A DNA stretch of 64,000 nucleotides from Sulfurovum sp. UBA12169 (lineage in GTDB: Bacteria > Campylobacterota > Campylobacteria > Campylobacterales > Sulfurovaceae). Numbering within the stretch: position 1 is the first letter of the stretch; each line of letters opens with the position of its first letter. The translations under genes and the position numbers were made by a program. The DNA lies in assembly GCA_002742845.1 (NCBI GenBank), contig DLUH01000004.1:41356-105355 (forward strand), written 5' to 3'. Positions 60,945 to 64,000 of the stretch are shown here, in pieces. The notes under the pieces were generated by a model that worked only from the letters and a program-made list of their open reading frames with translations, made no database searches and had not been told where the DNA came from.

Positions 60945-60966
60945 ACCGCATAATCCTGCTGCGAGA

Positions 60967-61941
60967 TTAAACTTCCAAACCTATTCCCAAATAAGTATTA
61001 TACGCTATATAGCAAAGAATTAAACTGATCCCTTTTGCTCTTGTTAGAGTTCCGTTTCCCCCGTTGGCTTTATATGCCATAGCCAAAAGCGCCAAAGTCA
61101 AAACAAACATCACCATCCAATCTCTTTGTAAAACTTCAAACGGCATTGTGTCCACAGGAGAAATTACCGTAGCTATCCCTACAACGGCTAAAAGATTGAA
61201 CATATTAGATCCTACGACATTGCCTATGGCAATATCGTGCTCACCTTTTCGTGCAGCGATAACCGAAGCGGCGAGTTCCGGCAGCGAAGTGCCAAGCGCC
61301 ACAATGGTAAGACCGATAATCAAATCGCTTACGCCAAACTCTTGCGCCGTTCCGACGGCGCCCCATACAAGCACCCGTGAGCTTACTATCAAAAGAATCA
61401 AACCAAAAACAAGCCAAACAATGCCGGCCTTTAGACTCATTGCGTGTGCTTTAAGCTCAGCCTGCATTTCATCTTCAAAAACATCGCCTTTGCTTTTTAC
61501 GGCAGCAAAAACGGACCAGCCTATCAGTGCAAAAAATCCGATTAAAAGCCATATGCCTTCCATGAGCGTCAAACGATAGTCCAATAATGCATATCCGCTT
61601 GCAAGCACAATCAAAACCAAAAGCGGAATTTCTTTTTTAACTATTTTAGAATGAACGGCTATAGGGGCGATCATAGCCGTCACACCCAATATAAGCGCGA
61701 TATTGACAATGTTGGATCCTAGGGCATTGCCTAGCGCCAATGAAGGGTTTCCTTCATATGCTGCAATTGCAGAAACCACCATTTCAGGCGCGCTTGTGCC
61801 AAACCCGACAATCAAAATACCGATCAAAAGTGTCGGCATCCCTAAATGTTTGGCTGTCGCTGCTGCTCCTTCGACAAACTTATCCGCACTCCAAACCAAA
61901 AGCGCAAAACCTGCGATAATGGCCAACAAATACATTAACAT
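60967..61941 (-). CDS. Calcium/sodium antiporter (CaCA family)
   Basis: A 324-residue membrane protein with ten helices in two inverted repeats, each with an alpha-repeat motif: GFGTSAPEMVVSA with GNALGSNIVNIALILG, and ALGTSLPELAASV with GNVVGSNMFNLLAVVG. This is the YrbG-like K+-independent Na+/Ca2+ exchanger group. It has no clear operon partner apart from the protease gene 22 bp downstream. Confidence 0.92.
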   Translation of the reverse strand: MLMYLLAIIAGFALLVWSADKFVEGAAATAKHLGMPTLLIGILIVGFGTSAPEMVVSAIAAYEGNPSLALGNALGSNIVNIALILGVTAMIAPIAVHSKIVKKEIPLLVLIVLASGYALLDYRLTLMEGIWLLIGFFALIGWSVFAAVKSKGDVFEDEMQAELKAHAMSLKAGIVWLVFGLILLIVSSRVLVWGAVGTAQEFGVSDLIIGLTIVALGTSLPELAASVIAARKGEHDIAIGNVVGSNMFNLLAVVGIATVISPVDTMPFEVLQRDWMVMFVLTLALLAMAYKANGGNGTLTRAKGISLILCYIAYNTYLGIGLEV

Positions 61942-62247
61942 CCAACCTCTTTTTTGTAAAATTGCAATCGCTTATTTCTAGTTAAACAGCTTTTTGCTTT
62001 TGGGCTTAAGCGCCGCACTATCAAATCATCAGCGTTTTATATGCTGTCTGCTTTTTTATTTTGCTATTTTATCCAAATTACATAGCCAGCAAAGACACCC
62101 GCATCAAACATTTTTAAATCGGTCATGAGAAAGGAAGTAATTTTAGAGGCCAAACCGTTTATCTCTATGAAACCGCCCCGCCCTTTGAAAGGAAAAAATT
62201 CATGCCGCCCCGCTTGCAATACGGCATGACAGAAAGATAGCACAAGG
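61942..62247. other. 306-bp intergenic stretch
   Basis: Carries the upstream region of the antiporter gene (AT-rich, several T runs) and, at its right end, the terminator of the DksA-like gene. No ORF or RNA gene is apparent. Confidence 0.5.
62191..62229 (-). terminator. Intrinsic terminator of the DksA-like gene
   Basis: Minus strand: 8-bp stem TCATGCCG/CGGCATGA (62229-62222 with 62207-62200), then ATTTTTT. It begins 18 bp after the stop codon. Confidence 0.85.
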
Positions 62248-62598
62248 CTACATATTCAGCTTTTTTGCATCTTTAACACAATAACGTGCATGCGGCATAG
62301 CGCGCAACCGTTCAAGCGAAATGACGTCGCCGCTTTCTTCACATATGCCATACGTGCCTTTATCTATCTTGGAAAGGGCATGGATGACCTCTGAAAGTTC
62401 GTGCTGCTGCTGCGCTAAAAGCGTATTGTCGTGCATGCTTTCTCTTTCCAATGACGCCAAATCTTCCATATCGTTGATTCCGTCTTCACTGCCGACAACC
62501 AGCTCAAGCTCGTTTCTTAACCCCAAAATCGTATTTTGCAGTTTTGTTTTCATTTGTGCTAATTGTGTTCTAAATTCTTCAAGTTCTTTTTTTGTCAT
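62248..62598 (-). CDS. DksA/TraR-family protein with incomplete zinc site
   Basis: A 116-residue coiled-coil protein of the DksA/TraR group, which binds the RNA polymerase secondary channel. A coiled coil spans about 3-77 with tip motif DMEDLA (D43, D46, A48; DxxDxA type). The C-terminal zinc-finger region has only two of four Cys: C86 pairs with S89 (CEES) and C107 with D110 (CVKD). It may fold without zinc as some DksA paralogues do. It has its own terminator. Confidence 0.87.
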   Translation of the reverse strand: MTKKELEEFRTQLAQMKTKLQNTILGLRNELELVVGSEDGINDMEDLASLERESMHDNTLLAQQQHELSEVIHALSKIDKGTYGICEESGDVISLERLRAMPHARYCVKDAKKLNM

Positions 62599-62811
62599 TC
62601 TATTCTCCGTTTTCTATATAATAATGCCAATTTGTTAAAATTATGATTAATCATGATACCCGTCTAAACCAAAAAGATCGGCCGATTTCATTTTTTGTTT
62701 GCCCAACAGCATGCAAAACCGAAGTCATAAAAAATTAGAAATTGTGCTAAAATAAAAATTATTTCAGAGCAAAGCCTCAAAAGAGAAGAGCGCAAAGAAA
62801 GAAGGGAGAAT

Positions 62812-63867
62812 ATGGTGCTAAAAAAAAATTTTGGTATAGTGCTGATGATTTGTACACTGCATGCCAGCAGCAGCCAAAACGATACTAACCAATCCTCTTA
62901 CGTTGATGAACTCTACACCGATTTTTCGGGCAAAATACTAGAATGGTCCGAGCTTATAGATACCAAACTGTGTAATTGGCTTGAAGATCCGTACAATGAC
63001 ACCCCCGATACTGCTGCACCCAATGATCCCCTTAGCAATGAAGTCAAAAAAATGGATTCTTTTTTTCAAAACCAAAAATTTTTTGATGAATCGGAAAAAA
63101 CATATCTTCGCCTCAGGCTTGAAAGCGATTTTCACTCAAAAGAATCAAACAATTTTAATGCCAATCTCAATGCGCAGCTGCCTTTAAGCAGAAGCAAAAA
63201 ACATTTAAAAATTTTTATCGACAACCTTACGGATGAAAACGCTAAAGATCTTTTTCATGAAACCCTAGACAAAGAAGAGCCGTCTTCAGGTATCGGTATT
63301 CACTATTTTGCTCCTCAAGCATACGGTATTGTCTCCAGATACTCGTTAGGAATGACGGGTATAACTCCCTTTGTGCGCGCCAAATACAACATCCCCCTCA
63401 AGGTCGATAATTGGCTGATAGACCCAATCCAATTGTTTCAATACTCTACCAAAAATGAGTTTATCGAACAGACCAATATCTACTTTGATAAAAAACTTGA
63501 AAATTCCGCTTTTTTCAGACTGCTTCTGCACAGAAAAACCGAATCGGAAATAAACGGCATGGATTATGCTCTTGCACTGCAATACTTCCAAAGCCCCAAA
63601 AAAGATAAAGGTTTTAGTATCTCTCAATCGTTTGAAGGAAACACCGAGTATCTTGATTTTTCACCGAGCAACCCCAACCCCGAACAAGCGAAAACCTACA
63701 GCGGCATCAACAACTACACCACTTCGCTCAGATGGAGAGAAAGCATCTGGCGCAAATGGTTCTTTTATGAGATAGGGCCTGCCGTGAATTTTCATAAAAA
63801 ATTTGACTACAAGCCAAACTACAGTTTAAATTTCATGATTGATTTTTATTTTGGAAACTACCGCTAG
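62812..63867 (+). CDS. Predicted outer-membrane beta-barrel protein
   Basis: A 351-residue exported protein: signal (about 1-20, ending at ASS), a polar helical region (about 25-100), then many alternating amphipathic strands (YLRLRLESDF, NANLNAQLPL, GIGIHYFAPQAYGIVSRYSLGM type, TSLRWRESI) and a C-terminal strand ending FMIDFYFGNYR with aromatic residues near the end, typical of barrels. No family is recognised. GAAGGGAG is the ribosome site. Confidence 0.65.
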   Translation: MVLKKNFGIVLMICTLHASSSQNDTNQSSYVDELYTDFSGKILEWSELIDTKLCNWLEDPYNDTPDTAAPNDPLSNEVKKMDSFFQNQKFFDESEKTYLRLRLESDFHSKESNNFNANLNAQLPLSRSKKHLKIFIDNLTDENAKDLFHETLDKEEPSSGIGIHYFAPQAYGIVSRYSLGMTGITPFVRAKYNIPLKVDNWLIDPIQLFQYSTKNEFIEQTNIYFDKKLENSAFFRLLLHRKTESEINGMDYALALQYFQSPKKDKGFSISQSFEGNTEYLDFSPSNPNPEQAKTYSGINNYTTSLRWRESIWRKWFFYEIGPAVNFHKKFDYKPNYSLNFMIDFYFGNYR

Positions 63868-63954
63868 CACTAAAAGACGTTAATATTGACATAAACAGAG
63901 ATAAAAAGCTAAAATGGTCAGAATGCGGCAAAAAATATCATCAAAGGTTCAGCA

Positions 63955-64000
63955 ATGGAAAATCGTTATATTTTTAAATTTATGATACTGCTTGTCGGAT
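63955..64000 (+). CDS. Start of a further gene (3' truncated by window edge)
   Basis: ATG behind AAAGG, followed by 15 codons with a hydrophobic run (YIFKFMILLVG) that looks like a signal peptide or membrane anchor. Too short to identify. Confidence 0.4.
   Translation, partial: MENRYIFKFMILLVG

Noticed and set aside
1..64000. CRISPR arrays, tRNA, rRNA and insertion sequences
   Set aside because: No regularly spaced repeats other than the coding RCC1 units, no cloverleaf-like intergenic sequence, and no transposase frame with terminal repeats was seen.

Overview
The window reads as a chromosome segment of a denitrifying or nitrate-respiring member of the Campylobacterota (formerly Epsilonproteobacteria), probably a Sulfurimonas/Sulfuricurvum/Sulfurovum-type organism. 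The evidence is the nap gene order A-G-H-B-F-L-D, the clade II nos cluster (Sec-exported NosZ with a C-terminal c-type haem domain, followed by B-D-G-C1-C2-H-F-Y-L), AT-rich intergenic DNA and frequent 1-8 bp gene overlaps. The species assignment is inference; no rRNA gene is present to fix it. I saw no tRNA, rRNA or CRISPR array.

Layout. 1-7.67 kb: the periplasmic nitrate reductase operon, entering inside napA and closed by a clear intrinsic terminator. It carries a triheme NapB fusion, an inserted PAS protein and a small unknown gene after napD. 7.7-11.4 kb: a small membrane ORF, an RND/MMPL exporter and a Fic protein lacking the catalytic histidine. 11.5-16.6 kb: a divergent, probably nitric-oxide or low-oxygen responsive group (SRPBCC protein, haem-copper/NnrS-like membrane protein, DUF2249, hemerythrin, FmdE-like protein; then DUF438/PAS and MOSC proteins) around a perfect FNR-type box placed exactly at -41.5 of the leftward promoter. 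16.7-22.3 kb: indolepyruvate:ferredoxin oxidoreductase with phenylacetate-CoA ligase, ACT protein, thioesterase, an HTH protein and a LysE exporter. 22.3-31.2 kb: a mixed accessory stretch with a truncated FtsZ-like gene, Hsp20, MetK, YceI, TetR, an RCC1-repeat lipoprotein, a diheme lipoprotein, a DUF3616 protein behind a G9 tract, and a tyrosine recombinase with a 28-bp palindrome at its start.

31.4-49.1 kb: the nitrous oxide reductase region, all on the minus strand. The core nosZ-B-D-G-C1-C2-H-F-(NosL)-Y-NosL is preceded by its own promoter. Upstream of it lies an accessory operon of NosL/haem-less-cytochrome hybrids, a MacB/FtsX-type ABC transporter, a cysteine-containing membrane protein, another NosL and a DsbD_2/TauE-type protein, next to a two-component system. 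In total five genes carry six NosL-like domains. I regard this as the most likely poorly described system here, presumably copper handling for NosZ.

49.4-51.6 kb: a methyltransferase, a host-attachment-family protein and an AmrS-type radical SAM enzyme. 51.6-59.7 kb: a minus-strand operon for acetyl-CoA ligase and a full pyruvate-dehydrogenase-type complex (E1 alpha, E1 beta, E2, E3) that carries its own lipoylation set: a dedicated acyl carrier protein, a LipM-like octanoyltransferase and lipoyl synthase. A 20-bp perfect palindrome lies in its promoter. 59.8-64 kb: an HtrA-like protease, a Ca2+/Na+ antiporter, a DksA-like protein missing half its zinc ligands, an outer-membrane protein candidate and the first codons of a further gene.

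Together the genes describe an anaerobic or microaerobic chemotroph that reduces nitrate in the periplasm, detoxifies nitrogen oxides and respires N2O, with acetyl-CoA metabolism unusual for this phylum.
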